Below, in pieces: positions 1-13,000 of a stretch of DNA of 64,000 bases. Below the pieces are notes generated by a model. The model was not told the origin of the DNA. It ran no database searches and saw only the letters and a list, made by a program, of their open reading frames with translations. A program made the translations under genes and the position numbers. Source of the DNA: Campylorhamphus procurvoides (Eukaryota > Chordata > Aves > Passeriformes > Dendrocolaptidae); contig WBMV01004761.1 in the NCBI GenBank assembly GCA_013396655.1, positions 572,661-636,660 on the forward strand. Reading direction: 5' to 3'. Each line of letters starts with the position of its first letter. The first letter of the stretch is position 1.

Positions 1-265
1 AGCTGGTGTGGGAAGTACTGACAGGACATGACTCAGAAATACATACAAGCATATCACTCTACATTTACAGAAGTAAATTCCCATGGATTTGCTGATGATG
101 ATGTCTGCTTTGGACTGGATGAAACAGGTACTTGTACAAAACATCCTCAGGGCCCTCTGAGCTCATGTGAATGATCCCTCCTTGGACACCCTGGGGCCTT
201 CTACCAAGATGGGAAACAGCTATATTTACTCACACCTGTGACAGAGGACGCAACACCACAAGTCG

Positions 266-345
266 CAGAATCATAGAATCATTCATGCTGGAAAAGACCT
301 TTAAGATCACTAAGTCCAATCATTAACCCAGCACTGTCCTACTTC
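266..345 (-). mobile_element. CR1 LINE 3'-end fragment
   Basis: AGAATCATAGAATCATT...GGAAAAGACCTTTAAGATCA...AGTCCAATCATTAACCCAGCACTG is the reverse complement of the CR1 3' terminus: the ATTCTATGAT-type repeat, then the conserved segment reading AAGACCTTCAAGATCATCGAG in intact copies. About 80 bp is retained. Confidence 0.88.
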
Positions 346-3300
346 TTTCTGCTAATAAAAGAGAGGAAGCTGATGGAGGGCGATGTGTTTTGGAGCATGA
401 GGTAAGATCATACATTAGCTGGCCCTGCACCAGGAAGTCAAGCCCAGTCTTATCTGTGATTGTTCTGCTGATCTTTATCTTTATCTTTAATCCGAAAAGT
501 GATTAATCTGTTCACAGCTGGGTCTGGTGGGGAACTTTTGCAAAAGGTGAAATGTCATTGAGGGGAGAGGAGAGGTGGATGAAGAATAGGTTGGCCCTGA
601 TGGATAAGAGCCTTCCTGCAGCTCAGACAGAAGACTGAGACTGTGAGCTCTGCAGGAGAATAGGGGAAAACTGAAAGTCAGCGAGGAAAAACAAAGCTCC
701 TTTATGCTCCTTTGGGACATTTTTTGGAGGTCATTACCATCATGCTATGGCCAACTGTTGAAAGAGACCGAACCTAAAATACAACAAAAGACAGAGCTTC
801 TGGGAGTTCTGAAACAAAGACCTAAAGCAGGACAAACATTGTCACAAAGACAAAGGACAGAACTGAAGAAGCTCACCCTGCTATCAAGCTGTGCAGAGGA
901 GCACCAAGTCCTTAGTCCATTTCTACATGTGAGTATCGTTCCTTCCTGAATTCTGATTGCCAAGGTCAGAGCTCCAGAGATAAGCAGAACCTCAAAAAAC
1001 CGATACACAAGTGTGTTAGAACAAGCATGAAGCAAACATTCGACTGCAACAAATAATTCCCAAACTCCATTGGGAATTCCAGAGAACTGCAATGTCCTTC
1101 ATGACAAGAACCAGTTAAATTTTACATCCTTTCAACAAAGGCATTTCCATTTTACTGACCAGGAAACTGAAGCACCAAGAGATTCCAGACAATGTTTCTA
1201 AATGTGGAAGCCTCGAATCAGATGTCTAAAAGCTTGCAAGCATGTTAGAAATGGTCTCAGTCTTTCCAAGGTTCTTCACATCCCCACTGTTGCTAGCTGA
1301 CTAATTGCCAGCTGGCCTACTTCAGCATCCATAACCACAAAGCTTTCCATAAAGGTGACAATTATTATTATTATTATTATTATTAGTTCTGATAAGAGGG
1401 CCCAATTCAACCACTCCATTATTAATTCCAAGGCCCCCAATGCCATTTCTACCTGATAAAACAGAGAAGGTTGTATAATAAGTTGCTTAAAACTTCTCCA
1501 AGTTTTCACAGTTACCTCTTGCACAGATTTTTATTTTTTTTCAAATCTGAAGGCAGCAGACTCATACATGACTATGTAGGACCATTTGATCCTATCACAT
1601 TCAAACAAACAGCCCCCTGGAAATCAGGTGCTAGCAAGTCCAAGCAAGAAAAAGCTGTGTTCCAAGGCCATGGATGACTGTGGTAGAGATCTGTATTAAC
1701 ATGTCCTTTCCAGGGGAAAAGAGAATTCATAGCTTCTTATTGTAAGTCCACTTTATCCAGACTTCTGGTTTGGATCACTGGATCGGATGTTTGAACAAAT
1801 CTTCCCACTGCTTCTCTTATGGCAGGACAGCAAGGAGCTTATGTGACAGGGTTGATACTATTTTCTAAGATAAAAGCACACAACTTTTTGAACATCAAAA
1901 AAGTGACCCTTCATCACTTACAGTGCAAGTAGGAATTCCTGTCCATGAAAATACTAATCTTAACACTTTCCCAGTCTGTGTTAAATTAGTAGCATTCATA
2001 CGCAGCACTTCAGGCCATTTACGAGGGGCATTTCCTGCAATCAAAAACATATGTCCCATAAACGGCCCATTTCTAAGTTTGCTTTCCTAGAGCAGCTGGC
2101 CATTCCTGAGAATACAAAGGAGAATATATAAGCAAGTGTAGTGTTTGCTGATACCCCAAGCTGGCTGGGAAATAGAAATCCCTTCCAGCAGGAAAGAAAA
2201 CAATAGTAGCTGAGTTTCTTTTTAAGGAAAATACTAGACTGAAAAATCAAAAATGCTATTTTTACTAGAGTTACACAAAAATCATGCTTTATAAGAACCA
2301 GAATGAAAACTTGTGGCTTCCTGGATGTCCATCTAGGGATAGACTTTGTTTCTGATGCAGGTGAGCTGTCAAAAACTTAACAGGGTGACTTCCAATCTCA
2401 CAGCCTTCTTGCATCTCTGATTGCTAAGCTGCATCTCTGATTTTTGGACCTGAGGGGAAGGCTGCGTGTCTGAAAGCTGCACAGAAAACCAATTTCTACT
2501 AGTCTGCCTAAAACACTCTTGTCAATTTTATTCTCTCAAAAAAATAGCCAAGGATATTTCAGTTTGATTTTCCCAACGGAAATCTGCAATTGTTACAGAA
2601 ACTGCTGAGTTAGTGAAAAGGGCATTTTCCATTGGAGAATTATTCTGATGGAAAATTTCCCAACTAGCTTTATTAATACCCTTGACATGATTTTGTCATT
2701 CCTCCTATTTGTGTATCAGTGTCTGGCCACTAAACCAGATTTCCAGCCAGAGCTTTCATAGTTATTATTCCCAAAGGGTCATCATGTAATTCTTGGAGTA
2801 CAGTAGACCTGAGATTTATTACAGTAACTGCTCTGGTGCCACACGTTAGGCAACCTGGACATGTATTTCAGTACTCTCTTTCCAGCCAAGAAGGCTCAAA
2901 AACGCGGTGTGCTAAGCCATCTCCTCATCCTTTCATCAGATGCCTCCAATGACTTGGCTTGTTCTCAGTTTCACATGGTGTCAAGGTACATGTAACTCCC
3001 CAGGTGCCCCTGGTACCAGTCACTACATATTACTACCACACCACCAGAGCAGGGATTACTCCAGAAAACCTCCCTCTCTCAAACCAGGCTGTTACTGCTA
3101 ACACTGAAGCCAGTGTTCGACATTTGCAACCAGAGTAAATTGTTTCCTCTTGAGATAAGCTGCGGTTAAACCGCTGACCTCCCAAGACGACGCGTGGGTC
3201 TGTTCTCTGGGTGTGATCACAGTGCTGTAGACAGATGCCAGTGATCCCCAAGTGCAGATCTTTTGAGTATCTTACCCTGACGGCTGGCTTTCAGCATCAG

Positions 3301-3414
3301 TGTTTGAGGCCCATGGCGAAGTGCTGCATCTACTTTTACAAGCAGAGTTTCATTTTCTGTTAATGCAAAGTTGTTTGCTTCATCTGGAGCCTTGGCACAT
3401 CATGGGGATCAACA
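346..3414. other. Gene-free stretch
   Basis: AT-moderate intergenic sequence with one (ATT)n microsatellite. Its rightmost part (about 2600-3414) is where RNase H or integrase of the neighbouring Gypsy remnant would be expected. I translated it and saw only fragments too weak to call. No exon is recognised. Confidence 0.6.
1361..1385. repeat. (ATT)n microsatellite
   Basis: Eight uninterrupted ATT units. Confidence 0.95.
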
Positions 3415-4096
3415 TTACTTCTGTCCTTTTTGCACTGGTCTATTTAGGGAGTGTAATAGTGCTGAGGTATTGGGCAAGACCCCCTGGTAATAACTGCCTA
3501 TCCCCAGAAAGGAAGATAATTGTGACATATCTCGTAGTTGAGGTGCCTTGAGGATAGTCTCATGCATTACTGGTGATTTATGAATATCATCTACACGACC
3601 CACAGAATACAGCTGAGCCTCTGGAAAATTCACTTTTCCCTCATTTGCTGTCCAACCCTTCTTGACAACTTCACCAGTACCTCTGCAGACATCCCTTATT
3701 GTCACTTTCATTAATCCTTGCCTAGATCATTTTGAAAGTTAAAAATGTTTTGCAATAGCTGGTCCATGAGCTTCCATCAGAACATGGGTGTGGAAACTAT
3801 CCTAGTCCTGGCCTGTTATACTGGAGCACAACCTTGGGTGCCTTATTCACAGGGGGTTTTTTGCCATTAGCCAGCATTTCTATATGGCTGATAGGTTTTG
3901 CTTAGTCAAACACAGACAAAGGATACCTGTCTTTGTTCACAGGAACTAGGGAACCACCACAGCATGGAAAGACTTCTCTTTCCTCCTTGATGACACCACA
4001 TCCTTCCTCAGTAACCCAGGAGAGGATTCCAGGTCCTGCCAACGTTGTCATTCTGCCCATACACAGGTTATCATGCAGATGGGTTCTCAGGAGCAC
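3415..4096 (-). pseudogene. Decayed Ty3/Gypsy-type reverse-transcriptase remnant
   Basis: Read on the - strand, the blocks follow the Ty3/Gypsy pol order. First comes a VNKDRYPL segment (family: VNKxxYPLP), then NGKKPPVNKAPK..LQYNR (family: AGG..INTHKGLFRYNR) and MDQLLQNI (family: MDxLLQGI). Last comes a roughly 80-residue stretch carrying KAPQLRDMSQLSSFLG and YYQGVLPNTSALLHSLNRPV (family: APxPxxxxQLRSFLGxxxYYxxFxPNxSxLLxPL). At least two stops and two frame changes interrupt it. The YLDD catalytic motif is not recognisable. No RNase H, integrase, gag or LTR could be identified nearby. This is an old dead copy; the family is secure at the level of Ty3/Gypsy-like, the exact lineage unknown. 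Confidence 0.72.
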
Positions 4097-7000
4097 AGTG
4101 GAATTAAAAGCATGTTTCTCTTTCAGTAAAGGTTTCTCTCATGAATGTTTTCAGTTCTGATACTCTCCTGAAGGACTTTCACCCCAAACAGGCAACTGTC
4201 CCCAAAAGGGGGAACAATGAAAATTTTGTTTCAGGCCGTTTGATGCTGTTGCAACTCTCTGTCTTTTGGAATAGCTATATCCTTTGACACAGCAGTTCCT
4301 AGAGCACGTTTTAAGGGCAAATCAGCCTCAGTTAATAACTGTTTTTGTATTGCTTCATTTTACATACCACACACTAACCGCTCCCTAGACACAGTATTTA
4401 AACTCTCTCCAAACTGGCAATACACTAGTAATTTCCTTAACCCCCACCACCACATATTTAGAAATTGTTTTATTTTCATTTTTTAATTTATTTTAATTGC
4501 AATTTTCAAGATCTTATATGCATTGCCATCACAAGTGCCTTTATGGAGAGAGGATTTGGGAGAACTTCACCATCTGGGCAAGCATTTCCCCCACCAGTTT
4601 AATAGAAGCCATTATTCTGTGTTTTCCTCCTTATCTTTTTAGCAGCCACTGTACTCCTGGATTATAATCCCACTCTGGTCACCATTTCTTGTTTTTCTTT
4701 CCTTCTTAGACATAACACAAAGAGCCACACAGTCACGGATCAGTGCTTACTGAGTATACACAGCAGTTTCTCCCACTACAACTTGGCCACAAGCATGGAG
4801 CAAATGTTGCTTTCTCCTTCAGCACTTTAGCCTGTCTTCTTAACCATTTATTTGCTTCCTGGAGGCTGTTCAGTTTAGGGATGTAAAGAACTGTTTTGAT
4901 TATACATCCTCCCAGAATATCAGTGAACCGATCTCAGGCGCCTGGTGATCTCCATGTCAGGTGCTGCTCTCATACCAGTGAATCTTCACTGGGTGGAGTC
5001 CAAACACTCAGGTTGTTGTATGTATGTGGTCAGTGGTGTCAAGGCCTCACCACAGCACACAAATAGCTCACACCACTGCCAACATGTCTCTGCTCACAGC
5101 TCCAGGCCTTTGACTTCCTTTCTTCTCTCTTCACCATAAGGGACTATGTGATGCCTTTGTTTTCAGGTTCACAGTCTCCACTTTGCTGGTACAGAAAAGG
5201 GAGTAAGGAGATCAGCACCATGCAGCAATCAGGGGGACTCAGCCTTCCTGTAAGCCACTGTGAATGCAGCAGTCAGCTTCCAGGATAGTTACGAGCGAGT
5301 GCCCTATACTCCCAAAGCCATAGGGAATCTCTCCTGGCACCACATGATGGGGCAAGCATTGTCTCTGCTCATGACCAAGCAAGAAAATGTCTTCTTTACT
5401 TCATCAGTTGTAGAGGGCACAGTACAGAGCAGAGAAAAGGGGCTCTTGAGTCTTAGGGGAAGGAGAGAACTGAAGGGATAGTCCATCAATACACAGGAAC
5501 AATCCAGGCATTTTTCACACCTCCCATCTGGCACCACAGTATATTCTGGCAGTGCTGTGGAAATTCACCTGTGGTGTTACATCATTGAGGCCTGGCATAA
5601 AAACCTGAAAAGGAGGAGGCTTCACCAGCCACCCAAGCACTGACTGCAGACGCAAGAGCATGATTGTAAGGGTACCTGAGATGGCAGTGAGTCACAGGTA
5701 TGGTGTCACACCAGAAAGGGGATACCAGCTTGTCCCCTCCTAGTCTGGTTTCAGTAGGATTTGCTGCTCCTGCTAGTGGCATTTTCCACGCAAACTTGGC
5801 AGTGCTTGGTGATGCCTGGGATTAGCTTTCCCTGAGGGGGAAAGGAAAGCCAGGTAATACTTGGGGTCATGCCAGCCTGATCCTCATGCAAAAAGAAAAC
5901 CTGGCTCTTTCCAGACTCTCCTTCTTTCTTTTGCCTGCACAGGAACCAAATTCCCCAGAGGGCACAGGCTGGGAGGGCAGAGGGACAGACACAAAAGCCC
6001 AAGGAAGCTACTGCTGTTGGCAGTTATGCTGCCTAAACTGGTCCAATGCTACAGCAGTGAGGGGCATTGCAGGATCCCCCTGCTACAGAAAGAAAAGTGA
6101 ATACCATGACTGGTTATTTGGTGTGGCTCGTCCTTCCTCCCTGATATGCTCCCACTCCCCCTGCCTTGCTCGGGCACCACGCACACACCAGATCTCACAA
6201 CAGCTGCAAACTGTCACCACTTGTACAGAAAACAACAGGGTAGCAACTCCCCTCTGTTTTCTTTTAGGTTAAATATGATAAATGCCAGAGTAAGGATGAA
6301 GAATTACTTTAGCCTCAAGTTCAGGATGAACAGTAGTGAAAGTCAGGCCATGGGTAGTTTTAAGGCAATTATCTTACATTTTACTGTCTTGTTGAACATT
6401 GCTGTCCTGCCCTAGGCGAGGAGTATTGCCACCTTTCCAAATTCACCAGGCTAAGCATCAGCTCTGCAGAGTCCAAGGCACACAAGTCTAACACAGCTTG
6501 GAGCTCAAAGTCATGATTTCATGTGAGACAAGGATGCTGTTCAGGAGCATCTGGGGGAAAGGGGCTGCAAAGAAGGACTGTGCTATCACAGGCATAAGGA
6601 GGCTGCAGGACAGGGGCAGAGCTGGGGTCCAGTGCTGGACCAGCCATGGCTGAAGGGCAGGAGTGTAGGAAAAGGCTTTGAACTGGATGAGTCGCAGGTA
6701 GGAATAGAGGGCACGAGCTGAGCTGCACGGATGACATTTCCACAGTTGTTGTATGCAATACACGTGCCCTTGATCTAGTCACTCTTAATGAGCCACGGTT
6801 ATGTTGGTTTGTTTGAAGCAATTTCAAACCCAAGAGTAAAGCCAGAGTTGCCCAGAACAGTGCTACTGTCCATACACTGGCTGACCTCATGCATGTATAT
6901 GCCAGGGAGGTATATCCACCATACAGTAATGACCCAGGACGTGCAGCTTTAAACTCCAGCTCTAGGTGTTGCATCAGGTTATGTAAAGTTCAGTTGCATC

Positions 7001-10000
7001 ATGCACTGTTGCACAATGCAGCCTGACGGGCAGCATGCCAAACCTCCCTTCATTCATCGATCAGGTCTCGATGGCCACAGCAAGTTGATCAAGAGAGAGG
7101 TGTCTGTTCCTTGGGGTACCCCAGTGTGGGAAAGCCTCTCCCAACTTGCCACACCCTCACAAATTGTTCAGGGAGGGCTGCCACCCAGTTCTCTGTGGTA
7201 TTTGGCACAATAGCAGCAAAAGAGCCCAGTGAGATAGCAAGGCACAAGCTGTCCAGGTGGCCTTCTATTGACCAGAGCTGAGACTCTGTCTTCTTGGAGA
7301 GACCCTCTGCAGGCACTGCTCTGCAGGAAGCTCTGCCAGGAATGTGACATTTCAGAGCCCAGCACTCACCTTACCACGGTGTGCCTCTGTGGCATGTCCT
7401 GCAGGTGGTCTTGGCCAGCCCAGCCCAGCACTGAACCCACTGATGTAGCTGCTGCACTACACATTGCCCTCAGCATTTGCAGAAAGCATCTGCAGATCAG
7501 CCAGGGATAGGGCACTGCACCAGCACTGCCCTGCTCAAGCAATCCTAACCGCAAACTAATGGGAAAGATGGCAAGTGGCCCTTCGAGGGCCAAAGGTGAT
7601 GAGCAGGCAGTTGGAAATCAGAGACCACCAGGAGAATACCTGAAGCTCAGAGAAGGTTTGCATCCTTCTCTAGAGAACCCCTGGTCCCCTAACCCTAACC
7701 CCACCCCTTCCAGGCTCCTGTGCAACACCCCTCTCTGGATGTGCTGGGCCACCCATGGTGGCAGGCTCGGCAGTGTTCAGTGGATTCTGCTATTTCACAC
7801 AGCTATTGTGTGAAATGCTGCCTTCTTGCCAAACGGCGCCCCTCCTCTGCTAAAAGCGCAATCCCGCGATGACCCACTCCAGGGCGCGGCATTGCAAGCA
7901 GTGGCCCATCCACCAGGATGAACTGGATGAAAGCCCTACAGCATGGGAGGAGCTCTTCTGGGAGGGGTGTGGGGGGACCTACCTCTGCAGTGAGGTCCTC
8001 TGTCCCCCTCCAGTGGTGGAGACCTTCAGGAACCAGCTACCAGGTTTCACTCGCCCAGCTCATCCAGCCATAGCCATCTCAAGTTTTCACATCAGAACGA
8101 GGGCATTTAGGGCCATCAGGAAGTATCACACATCATAGCCATGGTGGGCTCCAAAGCCACTAAGGCACTGTACCAAGAAAGTCTTCAGCAAGGAAGGTGC
8201 CCTGGCAAGAGGTCCAATAGCCTGTGGGAGACCTCAGCCAACTACAGCCTGATCCTGTGCAGACCTTGCCTCCAGCACAGGCATACAGAGCTTTATGGCT
8301 GCTTTTCACTTAAGAAAAACTGAGTTTTTGACTTCTGTTTCTTCTCTGCCCAAGAAACCATTTCTGGAAAAGGAGGAAAGAAATCCCCAGCGTCTCTGTA
8401 TATAGAACTACACATTTGATGTTATATTTGCCACGCCTGCAATTTCCTTGTGGAGCTGTAATTGAGCAGGGACATGGACACAGAGCTACCTGCCTCTACC
8501 ATGACCCTTCACAGGGGAATGTCCCAGGTCTTGTAACACTCCAAGAGAGCCTAGGACAATAGGGATCCACAGAGACTACAGCATGGACATGCTCAAGAGA
8601 TTTTCTTGTAGCAGGTGCTGATGTAGGGGGTGACGAAAAATGAGCAGACATGAACCCAAGTCCTCTCCAGAACAGATCACCTTTAGGCAGCAGCAACATC
8701 CTCCAGGCTGGGCATGAATTTGGCACAGGAAGGATGAAGGTGAGAGGTCTGGGAAGGTAAAGGAGCCTGAAAGGCTGGCACATCTAGTGCAATGACAGGA
8801 AGAAAACATGTCCACACCCTCATGACTGATTTTACCACCAAGATATCCTACATTTGCTGAAGCAGAAGCAGACACTGGGGAAGAGAGTTGCAACCAAACC
8901 ACAGCCCAAGTCTCCAGCAGCTTATTGCTCCGTCTAGGAAGGTACCCAGCAGCTAAAAGCTGTCTTCATTGGGCTTGCTCAGGCTGTTGAGTTAGAAGGA
9001 GGGTTTAATACCAGTCAGTGAACTGTTTAAGATGTGAGGGCATGCTGAGCTGGACAAGGGCGTGGAGAATTTGTTGGACCTACTGTGACCTCTACTGGCT
9101 TGGTCTGAAACTCATATGCAGGTTGGCCTTGTCTTGCCAGAGTGTGGTGGGAGCTGGTCCCACTGCTGCAGGGCTCCCAGGAACTCTGACGCTGCCATCC
9201 CTGGGGATCCCTGCCTCCTGCACTGCCTTAGCTCTCACTCCTGATGTAAATGTGATGCAACACCCTTGACTCCTCTGGAAAGCAAATTGGCCTCTAATCC
9301 TCACAACAACATCCTTCTGCAGCCCCTGGGCATGCCAAGCTTAAGCTGTCATCTCGTCAGAAAACTATGTGGGCTCAGGGAGTGCCACACTGAGACAGGA
9401 GACTTCCATGGGGCAGAGGCATCCTGCTCCAAGTGGGATTGGTGATTCATGAGCTCCCACCCCAGGCCTCCCCCATCCTGCTACTAGTGTGGCCGCTATT
9501 ATGCCTGTGCTATAGAAGGGACTCTCTTGAAGGGAACGTAAATTATGTCCTGAATAACTGTGACTATGAGAAGCCATGACAAGTGCCTGCTTGGGTCTCC
9601 AGTGGATGAGCCTTGGAAAGGACACCCCACTGATGTGAGCAGGACAGCTCACCTGCTTCCCAGCTGCTATCTCAGGGTCTGAGTTTTGATCCATTTTTCT
9701 CCAAAAATAAAGCTCATTTAAAAGTTTACTAACTTGCCTAAGTCTGGCTGCTTGTTCATGAACCCGTGCTGCAATGCTTTCTCCAGGGCATATTGATGAC
9801 AATTTTTCCTCAGTGAAAGAGCTGCTTATGAAGCTCCTGCCCCAGCTTGTATTCCTGATTCTGCACAGCAGCTTGCCCTTCCTCTTGTCCCTCACCCCCT
9901 GCAGTGCCACTACATCGCTGTACATGACCACAAAGAGAGCTCATTCACTCAAATGGTTTGGGTTTTAAAAAAAAGCTTCTAAAATTAAAGCAAGTTTTGT

Positions 10001-13000
10001 GCCCCTTTGTAACCTTCTCCATGATCCAGCTTGTAGATGACAGCAGTAGCAAAACCAGAGGCACAGCCAGCCTCAGTGCAGTGGACAGAAACCTCTGCCC
10101 ATCTTTGCTGCCAGGCAAATTGCAGCACTGACTGTGCCCTTGGGGTCTGTGGTCCCCAGAAGAAGCTATTGCATTGCTTCTCTTTAGATCAGGGTTTTGA
10201 TCTTTTCTATGCAGGCAGAAAGCAGGAAGCTTTCTTTTTTAAAGGAAATCTGAGCTTTCAGTTTAATCCTGTGTTTTTAAGAATGCCTGGATCTTAATCC
10301 AAGCCTGGAGTTTGGACTGTTTTAAATAGATGTTGTGTGACATTTCAGAGCTAGTTGCATTTAATTGGTGACCCAGAGTCTGTTCCCACTGCTTTGCATG
10401 AAGTTTTAGACTACAGTTTGATGAAAAACACTTAAGCATATTCACCCACAAACCTCTCTCCAGCCTTTATATATAAAAAGAAATACACAGAGAAAGGCAA
10501 AATCACTAACAAACCAGCAGGGTACTGAATTTCACTTTGAAAATAAAAACCAAAGACTTATTGGTGATGACACATTAAAGTGTCACAAGTTATTCCCATA
10601 AAAGATATCACAGAACTGATCGAATTTTTGTGCTTTTTCCTATGTAAGCTACCACCTCTACAGCAACACAAATGTTTCTTGTAGCAGAACCTTTCCAGTA
10701 CTTTCATGTTTTAAGCACAATTCCTCCTGCAGCACTAAACAAGACTGAACACTCATACAGCTTCAATGGGTTTTGCAGTCATCTGACCTCTCTTGTAATC
10801 CAAATACTCTTCATCATAGTGAGCACACCTTCCTCTGGGCTGTTTGTTCCTGCTAAACATAGGACAGATTCTCACCAGTGCTGCAATATGTACTGAACAA
10901 ACATTGTATCGTGATCTAAAAATAAAATCTGGTGAAATGAAAAACTAAGACATTTCAAACTCCCTAGAAGACATTCCTGGGTTACGGGGATGTCTTTTGA
11001 AAAGCCAAGACATGCAGATAAATGACAAAACACATCCTTATCAGACAACCTTTGTCCCGACCCATCAGACTGCTTCTCTCCTATATGATATATTGTATGG
11101 ACTTCTGGACTTGACCTAATTGTGATGCTTTAGTAAGAGCCTAGCCTTTCTTTAGCAAAGGGGATTGTCCACACAGACAAGGGGAAGTGATTGGTACACG
11201 TCCAGATAGCTGACAGTGTCACAGAAGAAAATATTGACAGCAGTGAATAAACGATGGTGAAATCCACAAGGCAGGAGCCTTCATTATTACCCTTACTATT
11301 GCATTTTGGTTGTAAAAGCACCTAGAAGATTCCAAAACCATCCTAAAGATCCTATCTTCAGGCCCAGTGTGCAAGGCTGACATACATTTGCCAAAAGCTG
11401 AGGTCTGTTCCAAGCAATACGTGAACAGAGACAGGCAAATGAATGAAGAACAGAGTGGGGCAAAGTAACAATAAGAGGGAATTCCTGAATATGTGCTTTG
11501 CCCCATCACAAGAGCAGATGAATTCTCCAGGTCAAGTCAGTGTTGATCTGAAAGAAAACTTGTACCATTGAGACAGTTATGATGATTGTGACCGTGAGAA
11601 AAAATATCCTGCAATATCAGTCTTGACCTCACTGAAGCAAAACCCTGTGAGTCTATGAGGCAGGGTGGAGTGAAGGAAGATAAGGAAAAAGAGACTCAAA
11701 CACTCCCAAACCAAGAGGCTCAATAACAAGTGAAGAGTGACTGAGCAGGAAGGCACTTGTGGGCTCTGCCATGCCCTGCAGACTGAATCCCCAAAGCTGG
11801 AAAGTTCCTTTCAGTGTCCACATAAATATTTCTGTAAGTTATTTTTAAGTGTGTGTTTTGAAACTGGAGTATATTTAGACTAGTTAAATGAAAATGTGGT
11901 TTACAGAAGGCTGCTTCTTTAGAAATTTCCCACACTGGGGAGTCTGCTCAGCCATGCTTGGTCCATGCCAGGGCTGCCCAGTCCTGCGGGCAGCTTTGCA
12001 GGCTGGCGCCGTGCAGGCAGCAGCAACAGTGTGGGGCAGAGGCAGGGGTACCTCTCTCATCAGGGAAAACACAGCCATGCACCAGACCCCATGCTGGCAC
12101 AGCAAGGCTGGCAGCCCATGCAACGCTTCCATGTTGTTTTTTAATCCTGGCATGCAGGAGTGGGATAAGATGTGATGTAGCACACAAGAGAGGGGAAGGG
12201 CCAAGGAGGAAATCCTGGATCTAGAGAAAGCAAGCTTTCTCCTTCCTGTGAGCCACGGCCAAGTGACTTTCCCAGGGCACAGCAGGGGTCACGACAATAG
12301 TCTCTTCCCAATGTAGTGCAAATCTGGGGTACTCATCACGTGCGGTCTGATCCCAGAGCACTTGCCACAGAATCAGGATGTTATTTTGGCCAGGCTCCAG
12401 CCTGGATTGAGCAGCCAGCACTCTTTCGCAGAAGCCAGGATAGAAAATGTTCATGAGATGGATGGCATAGTCCCTGGTCAGTGGAGAATGGCTGCCTAGA
12501 ACCACAGCATGCCATGTTCCAGTTCTCTGCTTCCCTGAAGGAGTTTCAATGGGCTGCAAACTTATTTTTTCTTGCACATGACGAGCTGTTTTGCAATACG
12601 CATGGACAGCTTTCTGTCCCACCCCAAAGAGAACTGCTTTGCAGTGGATGGCAAAGTCCTCCTATCCGTGCTTAAGGCTGAAGGAGGAACACAATTCTTA
12701 TGCAGTGGTTCACATAAAATAATACTGGGAGTAACATCATGTAGAAAAATCCTTTTGCTTCCCCTTCATGCTTGCAGTATCTGTTCAGCCCATGAGCAGA
12801 ATTCTCACTAGCTTTCCTGTTGGTTTCCACTGGCTGGGTTGATTTAGGAAAATGTTTTTTAAGCTTCTGCACTCCAGCCTGCACAGTTGGATGGCTTTTC
12901 AGGGGAGTTCTGGGAAGTGGACATCCAACAAAACCTCCTTCCAGGACTCTGATTTTCTTTCCCAGTTTTTATAGATAGTCCAGCTGGAACAGTAGTATCA

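Noticed and set aside
7685..7700. Telomere-like CCCTAACCCTAACCCC
   Set aside because: Only two units, which is insufficient for an interstitial telomeric array.
9365..9931. 188-codon open frame on the - strand
   Set aside because: No similarity to any protein I know, no splice framing, and no CpG or promoter context.
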